A stretch of 64,000 nt of DNA from CAUPWF01 sp964369775 (GTDB lineage Bacteria; Bacillota; Clostridia; Lachnospirales; Lachnospiraceae). Below the pieces are notes generated by a model. That model ran no database searches. It was not told where the DNA came from and was given only the letters and a program-made list of their open reading frames with translations. Positions 35,209 to 43,391 of this stretch are shown here, piece after piece; position 1 is the stretch's first letter, and each line of letters begins with the position of its first letter. The translations under genes and the position numbers were made by a program. The DNA is taken from NCBI GenBank assembly GCA_964369775.1, contig CAYJHQ010000015.1:1-64000 (forward strand), read 5' to 3'.

Positions 35209-35892
35209 CTATCTGTTATTTAGCACTTTAATTGCAATGTACGCTGCTTGTTGCTCTGCTGCCTTTTTTGTTTTACCAGCACCTGTTCCTAGTGATTCTT
35301 CGCCCAGCTTCACTTCCACCTCAAACATTTTGCTATGATCTGGACCCGATTCTCCGATTAACATATAAGTGATTTTTTCGTCATAATTTGCCTGCACTAT
35401 CTCTTGCAAAATTGTTTTGCTATCGTAAAATAGTTTCTTTTCTTCTAAATCACTCAATACAACTCTTCGAACGAATCTTCTCGCCTCTTCTAGACCACCA
35501 TCAAGATAAATTGCACCAATTAAAGCCTCAAAGGCATCCGATAGTATCGAATCTCGGTGTCGTCCACCCATCTGTTCTTCACCTTTTCCTAATTTTATAT
35601 ATGTTCCAAGCTGGATTTCTCTTGCACACGATGCTAATGAAGATTCGCATACAACTGAAGCTCTGCTCTTTGACATCTCTCCTTCTGACATATTTGGGTT
35701 TTCCCTATAGAAAAACTCTCGTGTGGATAGTTCTAATACAGCATCTCCTAAAAATTCCAGTCTCTGATTTGAATCTTTTTTTGATTGCCCTATCTCATTT
35801 ATATATGAGGTATGCATAAGTGATGTCTTTAACAGTTCTACTTCTTTAAATTTATATCGTATATCATTTTCTAATTGTTTCAGTTTACTCAT
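35209..35892 (-). CDS. rnc: Ribonuclease III
   Basis: RNase III (227 residues) cleaves double-stranded RNA in rRNA processing. The signature NQRLEFLGDAVLELS is at 42-56, the second acidic cluster in SDAFEALIGAIYLDGG, and a C-terminal dsRNA-binding domain follows (about 158-225, ending AAEQQAAYIAIKVLNN). It opens the rnc-smc-ftsY operon after the acpP terminator. Start ATG 35892; the ribosome site is weak (GGAAAG). Confidence 0.97.
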   Translation of the reverse strand: MSKLKQLENDIRYKFKEVELLKTSLMHTSYINEIGQSKKDSNQRLEFLGDAVLELSTREFFYRENPNMSEGEMSKSRASVVCESSLASCAREIQLGTYIKLGKGEEQMGGRHRDSILSDAFEALIGAIYLDGGLEEARRFVRRVVLSDLEEKKLFYDSKTILQEIVQANYDEKITYMLIGESGPDHSKMFEVEVKLGEESLGTGAGKTKKAAEQQAAYIAIKVLNNR

Positions 35893-35940
35893 TTATTCTA
35901 CTTTCCGATAAATACATATTCTTGTACGCTCACTTACCAT

Positions 35941-35976
35941 AAAGATAGAAAAGCCCATAAGGGCTTTTCTATCTTT
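35941..35976. terminator. Terminator after acpP
   Basis: A perfect 16-bp stem (AAAGATAGAAAAGCCC and its complement) with the loop ATAA lies 33 bp after the acpP stop codon. The minus strand carries TTTTCTATCTTT in the descending arm. Confidence 0.9.
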
Positions 35977-36008
35977 ATGATAAGTATAATTTCTTATACT
36001 TATCTCTT

Positions 36009-36239
36009 TTAATTTATTGCATTTCTAATTTTTTCAATTGCATCTGATACCGTTACAATCTTTTCTGCATCTTCTGTAGAAATCTCGATATCAAATTCAT
36101 CTTCAATGCCTGTTATTATTTGAAAAATGTCCAATGAATCCGCCCCTAATTCATCCACAAAAGTAGTCTCCATTTTAATATCATTTTTTTCTACATTCAA
36201 TACATCAACAATAATATCTTGTAATTTTTCAAATTCCAT
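36009..36239 (-). CDS. acpP: Acyl carrier protein
   Basis: This 76-residue acidic protein carries the phosphopantetheine site GADSLDIF with Ser35. It shuttles acyl chains in fatty acid synthesis. It lies 14 bp after plsX. The fabD and fabG genes usually placed between plsX and acpP in Firmicutes are missing here. Ribosome site AGGAGG. Confidence 0.97.
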   Translation of the reverse strand: MEFEKLQDIIVDVLNVEKNDIKMETTFVDELGADSLDIFQIITGIEDEFDIEISTEDAEKIVTVSDAIEKIRNAIN

Positions 36240-36253
36240 AACATCCTCCTAAA

Positions 36254-37252
36254 CTATATGTTTTCTTCAATTTTTCTCATTATTTCTTGCCTTTTAAGTG
36301 TTGCACACTGAATTACTGAGTTTTTAACTTCAGCAGATTTTGAACTTCCATGACTCTTTACAATCATACCCTTGATTCCAAGCAGAGGCGCACCGCCATA
36401 TTCGCTGATATCGAAAGTTTTCAAGGTCTTTTTAAGTGCTGGCTTCACTAATAGAGCACCGATTTTACTTCTGAATGTACTCATCATTCCCTCTTTTATC
36501 AATTCAATTAGCATTGAGCCAACGCCTTCATAAGTCTTTAAAATACAGTTCCCTACAAATGCTTCACATACAACGACATCTGCAGTTCCTGCTGGTATAT
36601 CTTTACCTTCTACGCTCCCTACAAAGTTGATAACAGCACATTCTTTTAGTAGTGGGAATGTCTCTTTTACTAAAGCATTACCTTTTTCTTCTTCTGCTCC
36701 ATTATTAACAATTCCTACTTTAGGCGACTTGATATTAAGCATATTTTCTACGTAAATGCTACCCATCTTTGCAAATTGAAGAAGGTGTGAAGATCTAGCG
36801 TCCACATTTGCTCCACAATCTATTAAAAGTGTAGCACCTTTCTTTGTTGGTAATAAAATTGGTAATGCAGGTCTTTCTACCCCTTTTATCCTTCCGACAA
36901 TCGCTTGTCCTCCAACTAATACAGCACCTGTACTTCCTGCGGATACAAAACCATCTACTGATTGTTCTTTTAACATCTTCATGCCTACCACGATAGAAGA
37001 GTCTTTTTTTCCACGTATCGCAGCCACTGGCGGTTCAGCTGTCTCTATCACTTCTGTAGTGTGTACAATATCTATTCGACTATTGTCATACTCATATTTT
37101 GCTAATTCTTCTTTAACAATATCTTCTTTTCCTAACAGTACAACACGTATATCTTTTGTTGATTGTACAGCTTCAACTGCTCCTTTTACCAGTTCATAAG
37201 GTGCATTGTCCCCTCCCATGGCGTCTACTGCTATTGTTGTATACTCAGACAC
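36254..37252 (-). CDS. plsX: Phosphate acyltransferase PlsX
   Basis: PlsX (332 residues) converts acyl-ACP to acyl-phosphate for phospholipid synthesis. The start TTIAVDAMGGDNAPYELVKG is diagnostic, and VGIVNNGAEEEKGN, PAGTADVVVCEAFVGN and the C-terminal YGGAPLLGIKG are typical. It has its own promoter (37282-37310) downstream of the rpmF terminator and is followed by acpP. Ribosome site AGGAGG before ATG. Confidence 0.97.
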   Translation of the reverse strand: MSEYTTIAVDAMGGDNAPYELVKGAVEAVQSTKDIRVVLLGKEDIVKEELAKYEYDNSRIDIVHTTEVIETAEPPVAAIRGKKDSSIVVGMKMLKEQSVDGFVSAGSTGAVLVGGQAIVGRIKGVERPALPILLPTKKGATLLIDCGANVDARSSHLLQFAKMGSIYVENMLNIKSPKVGIVNNGAEEEKGNALVKETFPLLKECAVINFVGSVEGKDIPAGTADVVVCEAFVGNCILKTYEGVGSMLIELIKEGMMSTFRSKIGALLVKPALKKTLKTFDISEYGGAPLLGIKGMIVKSHGSSKSAEVKNSVIQCATLKRQEIMRKIEENI

Positions 37253-37281
37253 TTTTCTACCTCCTAGAATTACTCATTCCA

Positions 37282-37310
37282 ATTTTACTAAAATTCCTAC
37301 GAAAATGCAA
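37282..37310 (-). promoter_or_regulatory. Sigma-A promoter of plsX-acpP
   Basis: TTGCAT and TAAAAT (37282-37287) are 17 bp apart on the minus strand, 29 bp before the plsX ATG. Confidence 0.75.
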
Positions 37311-37356
37311 GAGAAGTTTCCTATTATCTAGAAAGTAGCATTCGTTTTCTGTATCA

Positions 37357-37386
37357 AAAAAACACAGAATAAATTCTGTGTTTTTT
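37357..37386. terminator. Terminator after rpmF
   Basis: Arms AAAAAACACAGAAT and ATTCTGTGTTTTTT are exact complements with a 2-base centre. It lies 10 bp after the rpmF stop codon and has T-runs on both strands. Confidence 0.9.
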
Positions 37387-37396
37387 ATCGTCGATA

Positions 37397-37576
37397 TTAT
37401 GCTTGAGCAATAATCTCTTTTTTGTTGTAGCTTCCACAAGCTTTACAAACTCTGTGTGGCATCATTAATTCTCCACATTTGCTACATTTTGTTAAGTTTG
37501 GAGCACTCATTTTCCAGTTAGCTCTTCTCTTATCTCTTCTTGCTTTAGAAGATTTATTTTTTGGACAGATTGACAT
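37397..37576 (-). CDS. rpmF: 50S ribosomal protein bL32
   Basis: The 59-residue protein starts MSICPKNKSSKARRDKRRA and carries a zinc ribbon, CSKCGELMMPHRVCKACG, as expected for bL32. The frame runs from ATG 37576 to TAA 37397. It begins 3 bp after yceD, the nearly universal yceD-rpmF pair. AGGAGG overlaps the end of yceD. Confidence 0.97.
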   Translation of the reverse strand: MSICPKNKSSKARRDKRRANWKMSAPNLTKCSKCGELMMPHRVCKACGSYNKKEIIAQA

Positions 37577-37579
37577 AGA

Positions 37580-38104
37580 TTACACCTCCTTAAAATTCTT
37601 ATAAACATCACGGATAACTGACATTCTAGGGTCAAGATTTGTATCTTCACAGTCACAAACTCCCTTGTTTAGGTTTTGACCACATATGCCACACACACCT
37701 TTACAGTCTGCATCACATAGAACCTTCATCGGCCATCCTATCAAAATCTCATTATAGAGCAATTTGTCTATGTCTAGATTATATCCGTCGATATAATTAC
37801 TATGTTCTATTGAGTAGTCGTCTTCTAATTCAGCATCTAAATTTACTTCTTTATCTAATTGAATAACGATACTATCTTTAACAGGCTTTAAACATCTGTC
37901 ACAAAAAAATTCTAAGGTAACCTCAGTCTCGCCTTTTATCGCTATTTCGTGGTTCTTATAATGATGTACAAGAATTGTAAACTCCTTCGAACCTACTACT
38001 TTGTACTTATCACTACCAACAAATATTTCTTTTGCTTCGTGATCCACTTGAAACTCTTTATCAGCATCATCTTTCGCTATTAGCTTCAGTAAATTTATTA
38101 CCAT
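37580..38104 (-). CDS. yceD: YceD family protein (DUF177)
   Basis: The 174-residue protein is a YceD/DUF177 member, almost always encoded next to rpmF. It has FFCDRCLKPV in the middle and a C-terminal cysteine set (CDADCKGVCGICGQNLN, then CDC), which could bind zinc. In the literature the family is linked to 23S rRNA maturation or plastid development; the exact activity is open. It has a perfect-consensus promoter and is first in a two-gene unit. Confidence 0.93.
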   Translation of the reverse strand: MVINLLKLIAKDDADKEFQVDHEAKEIFVGSDKYKVVGSKEFTILVHHYKNHEIAIKGETEVTLEFFCDRCLKPVKDSIVIQLDKEVNLDAELEDDYSIEHSNYIDGYNLDIDKLLYNEILIGWPMKVLCDADCKGVCGICGQNLNKGVCDCEDTNLDPRMSVIRDVYKNFKEV

Positions 38105-38130
38105 AAAACACTCCTATTCACACCTAAAGT

Positions 38131-38158
38131 ATTATACCACGATTCTGTCTTTTGTCAA
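38131..38158 (-). promoter_or_regulatory. Sigma-A promoter of yceD-rpmF
   Basis: Both hexamers are perfect consensus, TTGACA and TATAAT (38131-38136), at 16 bp spacing on the minus strand. It sits just after the ackA start-distal end, 27 bp before the yceD ATG. Confidence 0.9.
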
Positions 38159-38172
38159 TTGTTTTTTATAAA

Positions 38173-39369
38173 CTATTTTACAAGTCTTGCAGTTTCTCTT
38201 GCAATTGCTAACTCTTCATTCGTTGGAACAATTGCCACAGTCACTTTTGATCCTGGCTTAGAAATCACAATTTCTTTTCCTCTACCGTTGTCATTGATTT
38301 CCTTATCAATCTCAACTCCTAGATATTTCAAGTAGTAAGATACCTTCTCACGTACTAATTCATCGTTCTCTCCTACACCTGCTGTAAATACGATATTATC
38401 TACACCATTCATAGCCGCTACATAACTTCCAATATACTTAGCTACGCGGTATGAAAACACATCAAATGCTAGTGCAGCCATTTTGTTTCCTGCATGATAC
38501 TCATCTGTTAAGTCTCTAAAGTCACTTGAAATAAATCCAGACACTCCGTAAACTCCTGATTTTTTATTTAGGATATCCATAACTCCATGGATGTCTGTAT
38601 TTTCTTTTTTCATTAAGAATTCAATGATTGAAGGATCGATATCTCCTGAACGTGTTCCCATTGCAACTCCCTCGAGTGGCGTAAGCCCCATAGAAGTATC
38701 TACAGATTTCCCTCCATCGACAGCACAGATGCTTGACCCATTACCTAAGTGGCATACAATTGTCTTTGTCTTTTCAAGGTCTTGTCCTAGGAATTCACAA
38801 ACTCTCTTAGATACAAAGCTATGACTTGTTCCATGGAAACCATACTTTCTCACGCCATGCTTCTCATAATACTCATATGGAAGTCCATACATATAAGCTT
38901 CACTAGGCATTGTCTGATGAAATGCAGTGTCAAATACACCTACCATTGTTACATTTGGCATTAATTCTTTACATGCATTGATTCCGATAATATTTGCTGG
39001 GTTATGAAGTGGTGCTAAGTCATTACAAGCTTCTACATTAGAAATTATTTCATCTGTAATGATCACAGAATCTGTAAACTTCTCCCCACCATGCACTACA
39101 CGATGTCCTACTGCTCCGATTTCTTCTAAAGATGCAATCACTCCACATTCTTTCGACACTAAAGCGTCTAATACTTCTTTAATTGCTTGCTTGTGAGTCG
39201 GCATATCTTTAGTTGCCTTAATCTTCTCTCCGTCTTCTGGTTGGTATACAAATTGACCATCAATTCCAATTCTTTCGCAGATACCTTTTGCTAGTACATT
39301 CTCACTCGTTGAATTAATCAACTGAAATTTAAGTGATGAACTACCACAGTTAATTACTAAAATATTCAT
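38173..39369 (-). CDS. ackA: Acetate kinase
   Basis: AckA (398 residues) makes ATP from acetyl-phosphate, the main energy-yielding end step of acetate fermentation. Motifs seen are INCGSSSLKFQL at the start, GHRVVHGGEKF, MVGVFDTAFHQTMP with the catalytic His, and VCHLGNGSSICAVDGGKSVD. It is 48 bp after pta. Ribosome site GAGGAGAG before ATG. Confidence 0.98.
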   Translation of the reverse strand: MNILVINCGSSSLKFQLINSTSENVLAKGICERIGIDGQFVYQPEDGEKIKATKDMPTHKQAIKEVLDALVSKECGVIASLEEIGAVGHRVVHGGEKFTDSVIITDEIISNVEACNDLAPLHNPANIIGINACKELMPNVTMVGVFDTAFHQTMPSEAYMYGLPYEYYEKHGVRKYGFHGTSHSFVSKRVCEFLGQDLEKTKTIVCHLGNGSSICAVDGGKSVDTSMGLTPLEGVAMGTRSGDIDPSIIEFLMKKENTDIHGVMDILNKKSGVYGVSGFISSDFRDLTDEYHAGNKMAALAFDVFSYRVAKYIGSYVAAMNGVDNIVFTAGVGENDELVREKVSYYLKYLGVEIDKEINDNGRGKEIVISKPGSKVTVAIVPTNEELAIARETARLVK

Positions 39370-39417
39370 ATTCTCTCTCCTCTAAATCATGAACAACCGC
39401 TCATTATTTCCTTATTT

Positions 39418-40410
39418 TTATAATTGGGCTTGGACAGCTGTAATTGCTACAGCTCCTACGATATCATCCGCATTACATCCACGTGACAAGTCATTCACTG
39501 GCTTTGCAATCCCTTGTGTGATTGGTCCGTACGCTTCAGCTTTCGCTAGTCTTTGAACAAGCTTGTATCCAATATTTCCCGCATCTAAATCTGGGAATAC
39601 AAGTACGTTTGCTTCCCCTGCTACTTTACTATTTGGTGCTTTTGATTTTCCGATTTCTGGTACGATTGCCGCATCTAGTTGTAACTCTCCGTCAATCGCT
39701 AATTCTGGATATAATTCTTTTGCTATTCTTGTAGCCTCAACTACTTTATCAACATCAGGATGCTTCGCGCTTCCCATTGATGAGTGTGAAAGCATCGCTA
39801 CTTTTGGCTCTGCTTGTGCTAATACTCTAAATGATTCTGCTGCTGATCCAGCGATTGCTGCTAACTTCTCTGCATCTGGATTTTGCTCTAATCCACAATC
39901 TGAGAATACAAAGAATCCATTCTCTCCCATGTCGCAATCTGGAACTTCCATTGCAAAGAACGAAGATACTAACTTTGTACCTGGCTTTGTCTTCAAAATC
40001 TGTAGACTTGGACGAAGTACATCTGCTGTCGAATGACAGGCTCCTGATACCATTCCATCGGCATCACCTTGCTTTACCATCATTACACCGTAGTATAAAT
40101 AGTTGCTATGAAGCAACTCGTAGGCTTGCTCTTTTGTCATTCCTTTTGACTTTCTAATCTCAACTAGAGCATCAATATAGCTCTCAGTCTTCTCATATGT
40201 CTTTGGATCAATGATTGTCGCTTTACTCACATCGTACTTATCGCTAAATTTAGCTACCTCTTCTTGACTACCAATTAGGTAAATTTTAGCAATTTCCTCT
40301 TTTAAAATCACTTCTGCTGCTTGATATGTTCTTTCATCTTCACTTTCAGCTAATACAATTGTCTTTACACAGCTTTTAGCCCGTGCCTTAATGTCATCAA
40401 TAAATCCCAT
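39418..40410 (-). CDS. pta: Phosphate acetyltransferase
   Basis: The protein (330 residues from ATG 40410) is the short-form Pta that converts acetyl-CoA to acetyl-phosphate for AckA. Typical regions are VLAESEDERTYQAAEVIL, GDADGMVSGACHSTADVLRP and the C-terminal ITQGIAKPVNDLSRGC. ATG 40410 is chosen because AAAGGAG lies just upstream and the start MGFIDDIKARAK fits the family. A good promoter and a Rex-like operator lie upstream. Confidence 0.97.
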   Translation of the reverse strand: MGFIDDIKARAKSCVKTIVLAESEDERTYQAAEVILKEEIAKIYLIGSQEEVAKFSDKYDVSKATIIDPKTYEKTESYIDALVEIRKSKGMTKEQAYELLHSNYLYYGVMMVKQGDADGMVSGACHSTADVLRPSLQILKTKPGTKLVSSFFAMEVPDCDMGENGFFVFSDCGLEQNPDAEKLAAIAGSAAESFRVLAQAEPKVAMLSHSSMGSAKHPDVDKVVEATRIAKELYPELAIDGELQLDAAIVPEIGKSKAPNSKVAGEANVLVFPDLDAGNIGYKLVQRLAKAEAYGPITQGIAKPVNDLSRGCNADDIVGAVAITAVQAQL

Positions 40411-40443
40411 TTCAGGACTCCTTTCTCTACCTCGTATAGAGTC

Positions 40444-40472
40444 ATTATACCCCAAACCCTATACACTCACAA
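40444..40472 (-). promoter_or_regulatory. Sigma-A promoter of pta-ackA
   Basis: TTGTGA and TATAAT (40444-40449) are 17 bp apart on the minus strand, 34 bp before the pta start. Confidence 0.78.
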
Positions 40473-40501
40473 GGGCATATTTGTCTTTTAATAAAAACAT
40501 A

Positions 40502-40519
40502 TTGTTATTTTATTGACAA
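40502..40519. promoter_or_regulatory. Candidate Rex operator upstream of pta
   Basis: TTGTTA, six bases, then TGACAA differs at one position from the clostridial Rex consensus TTGTTA-N6-TAACAA. It lies 30 bp upstream of the pta -35 box. Rex is encoded at 25865-26521. Confidence 0.45.
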
Positions 40520-40566
40520 TCAAGACTTTTTGTGCTAGTCAATTTATAATTACTTATTACTTGCTT

Positions 40567-41904
40567 CTAAAATATACGTGCACTACTCCACGTAATAATT
40601 ACAAAGTAAATCAAAATGGAACCGCAATCTACTATTGTAGTAATAAGGGGAGACGCCATTATTGCTGGATCTAATTTTATTTTTGCCGCTCCCAAAGGAA
40701 GAAGGCAACCAATAATCTTTGCCATCACTATCGTAGCAATCAATGTCACACTCAATATAGACGCTAGCCACAAATCTTGATACATTAAATAAATTCGTAG
40801 TCCATTAATTACAGATAGAAAAACACTAACACCTAGTGCAACTCGAATTTCTATAAATAACACCTTAAGCCAGTCGCTAAATTTTATCTCATCTACTGCT
40901 AGTCCTCGAATGACCATCGTTGCTGTTTGAGAGCCACAGTTCCCACCTGTTCCCATGAGCATAGGTATAAAAGATACCACAATCGGTAATACACTTGTTA
41001 CCTTGTCATACCTTGTCAATATCATCCCTGTCACTGTTGCAGATAACATAAGAAACAAAAGCCACGGCAACCTGTTTCTTGCATGTTCCCAAACACTCGT
41101 TTCAAAGTAGGAGTCTTCTAGTGGACGCATCGCTGCCATCTTATTAATGTCCTCTGTAATTTCCTCTTCTATGACGTTCATTGCATCATCTACTGTTATA
41201 ATTCCGACTAAGCAATGCTCTCTATCCACAACGGGTACCGTAAATAATCCATACTTTCTAGTCAATTTAGCTACATCTTCCTGATCATCTGTAGTCTCTA
41301 CAAAGAACACATTCTCATCCATAACTTCTTCTACCAAATCTTCATTCGAAGCAGCTAATAAGTCTTTCAAAGCAACGTAACCTTGCAATCGTCTCCGCTC
41401 AGTCACATAACAGGTATATATAGTTTCCTTGTCAATCCCTACTTGACGGATTTTCTTAATCGCTTGCTTTACTGTCATCTCTTTGCTTAGACCAATGTAC
41501 TCAACAGTCATAATGCTACCCGCACTATCTTCCGGATAGTTGAGTAGCTCATTTATACGTACGCGGACTTCATCCTCAGTGTTTTCCAATAGCCGATCCA
41601 CTACATTCGCTGGCAAATCTTCTATAATATCAACTGCATCATCGAGATATATCTCTTCCATGACTTCTCGTATCTCACCTTCGTTTAATGCACCGACCAA
41701 CTTCTCTCTCGATTCATTATCCATATGTGTGAAGGTTTCAGCTGCTAACTCTTTCCCTAGGAGTCGAAATACAATCAAGACTTGCTTCTCATCTAAATCT
41801 TCAAGATAAGTTGCGATATCAACTGCATGGATAGTATTGATATAGTTTTTTAGTTGTTTATATTCTTTATTTGCTATGAATTGAACGATATCTTGCGCCT
41901 TCAT
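40567..41904 (-). CDS. mgtE: Magnesium transporter MgtE (second copy of tandem pair)
   Basis: The 445-residue protein has the MgtE layout: an N-terminal superhelical domain, two CBS domains (about 135-255, starting at LLNYPEDSAGSIMTVEYIG) and five membrane helices from about 285. The pore region PMLMGTGGNCGSQTATMVIRG and the C-terminal LDPAIMASPLITTIVDCGS are conserved. It lets Mg2+ enter under control of cytosolic Mg2+. It begins 13 bp after a homologue of almost equal length. Ribosome site AAAGGAG. Confidence 0.95.
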   Translation of the reverse strand: MKAQDIVQFIANKEYKQLKNYINTIHAVDIATYLEDLDEKQVLIVFRLLGKELAAETFTHMDNESREKLVGALNEGEIREVMEEIYLDDAVDIIEDLPANVVDRLLENTEDEVRVRINELLNYPEDSAGSIMTVEYIGLSKEMTVKQAIKKIRQVGIDKETIYTCYVTERRRLQGYVALKDLLAASNEDLVEEVMDENVFFVETTDDQEDVAKLTRKYGLFTVPVVDREHCLVGIITVDDAMNVIEEEITEDINKMAAMRPLEDSYFETSVWEHARNRLPWLLFLMLSATVTGMILTRYDKVTSVLPIVVSFIPMLMGTGGNCGSQTATMVIRGLAVDEIKFSDWLKVLFIEIRVALGVSVFLSVINGLRIYLMYQDLWLASILSVTLIATIVMAKIIGCLLPLGAAKIKLDPAIMASPLITTIVDCGSILIYFVIITWSSARIF

Positions 41905-41917
41905 ACTTCTTCTCCTT

Positions 41918-43246
41918 TTACAGATTATATATTTGACTGATCACTAAAAAATAGACAAAAATAGAACTGGTATCTACAATTGTTGTAATCAATGGGGCAG
42001 CCATAAGAGCTGGATCTAGATTCACCCTCTTAGCTAATAGCGGCAATATACAACCAACTATTTTAGCAAGTACAATTGTCAAAACTAGTGTAATACCAAT
42101 CACACAGGCTACTTTTGCATCTCCATACATCAGCCACACCCTTAGACCATTTGCAACACCTAGTACACTTCCTACTATCGTAGCTATACAAATTTCTTTA
42201 CCTAATACATGAAGAATATCTGAAAAGTGAATTTCATCGACTGCTATCCCACGTATCATAAGAGCTGCGCTTTGAGCTCCTGAGTTCCCACCTGTCCCCA
42301 TTATCATCGGTATACAAGACACCAAAATTGTCATCCCTGCAATCCATGCTTCATAATGTTCAATTACAAGTCCTGTAATAGTCGATGAAAGCATCAGAAT
42401 CAATAGCCACGCACTTCTATTTTTAATATGTTGAAATACGCTTGTCCCAAAATAGGTTTCATCACTTGGCAATACAGCTGCCATTCGACTGATATCTTCT
42501 GTATTTTCCTCTTGTTGCACTAAAAGCGCATCGTCTACAGTGACAATCCCAACAATACACATTGTCTCATCTACGACTGGAACTGCCATTAGTCCATATT
42601 TATTGATTTTTTTAACAACATCTTCTTGATCGTCATGAGTATTTACACAGAGCACATTCTGATTCATTATCTCTTCAATTTTCTTTGTGTCACTGCTTGT
42701 AAGCAAATCCTTGATATCTACATATCCTACTAGCTTACGATTTTCCGTAACGTAGCTAGTATAGATCGTCTCAGATTGTAATCCAATTCTCCGAATTTTC
42801 TTAATTGCCATTTTAACAGTCATATCCTTTTTAAGACCTATATATTCTACAGTCATAATGGATCCCGCACTATCCTCTGGATAGTTGAGCAACTGGTTAA
42901 TCTCTGACCTTGTCTTTGTATCTGTCACCGTCAAGATTCTGTCTACCACATTAGCTGGTAATTCTTCCAACATGTCAACTGTATCATCTAGAAACATGTC
43001 GTTAATGACTTCTCGAATCTCTCGATCTGTAAACGCATTAATTAACATCTTTTTCATCGTGCTATTCATGTGCGAAAACGTCTCAGCTGCTTCATCTTTT
43101 GGCAGCAATCGGTAGATAGCAATCAATTCTTTATAATCAACATCCTTCAAAGAATCTGCAACATCAATTGGTTCCATCGATGTTAAGATTTCTTTCAAAT
43201 CTCGGTATCTTCTTTGTTCAAGTAAGTTTGCAACCATTTTTTCCAT
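41918..43246 (-). CDS. mgtE: Magnesium transporter MgtE (first copy of tandem pair)
   Basis: This 442-residue MgtE shares domain order and many blocks with the downstream copy, including LLNYPEDSAGSIMTVEYIGL, PMIMGTGGNSGAQSAALMIRG and LDPALMAAPLITTIVDTSS. The two differ throughout, so the duplication is old. The pore-proximal asparagine/glycine region differs (GGNSGAQ against GGNCGSQ). No M-box riboswitch fits in the short leader upstream. Ribosome site GTGGAGG before ATG. Confidence 0.95.
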   Translation of the reverse strand: MEKMVANLLEQRRYRDLKEILTSMEPIDVADSLKDVDYKELIAIYRLLPKDEAAETFSHMNSTMKKMLINAFTDREIREVINDMFLDDTVDMLEELPANVVDRILTVTDTKTRSEINQLLNYPEDSAGSIMTVEYIGLKKDMTVKMAIKKIRRIGLQSETIYTSYVTENRKLVGYVDIKDLLTSSDTKKIEEIMNQNVLCVNTHDDQEDVVKKINKYGLMAVPVVDETMCIVGIVTVDDALLVQQEENTEDISRMAAVLPSDETYFGTSVFQHIKNRSAWLLILMLSSTITGLVIEHYEAWIAGMTILVSCIPMIMGTGGNSGAQSAALMIRGIAVDEIHFSDILHVLGKEICIATIVGSVLGVANGLRVWLMYGDAKVACVIGITLVLTIVLAKIVGCILPLLAKRVNLDPALMAAPLITTIVDTSSIFVYFLVISQIYNL

Positions 43247-43330
43247 TGCTCTTCCTCCACAGCCTTCTTTACAAATTTTAGACTAACTTTTTATATTACT
43301 CTTGTCAAGCACAATAGTTTAAAATTCACT

Positions 43331-43358
43331 TTGCGAAACATCATTTCTATTGTATAAT
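43331..43358 (+). promoter_or_regulatory. Sigma-A promoter of tmcAL
   Basis: TTGCGA and TATAAT (43353-43358) are 16 bp apart, 33 bp before the chosen start codon. Confidence 0.75.
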
Positions 43359-43391
43359 TTAATCGAACAGTTTATCTTAAGGGGGAAATTT

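Noticed and set aside
43247..43391. M-box riboswitch upstream of mgtE
   Set aside because: The space between the divergent genes is too short and holds promoter elements of tmcAL.
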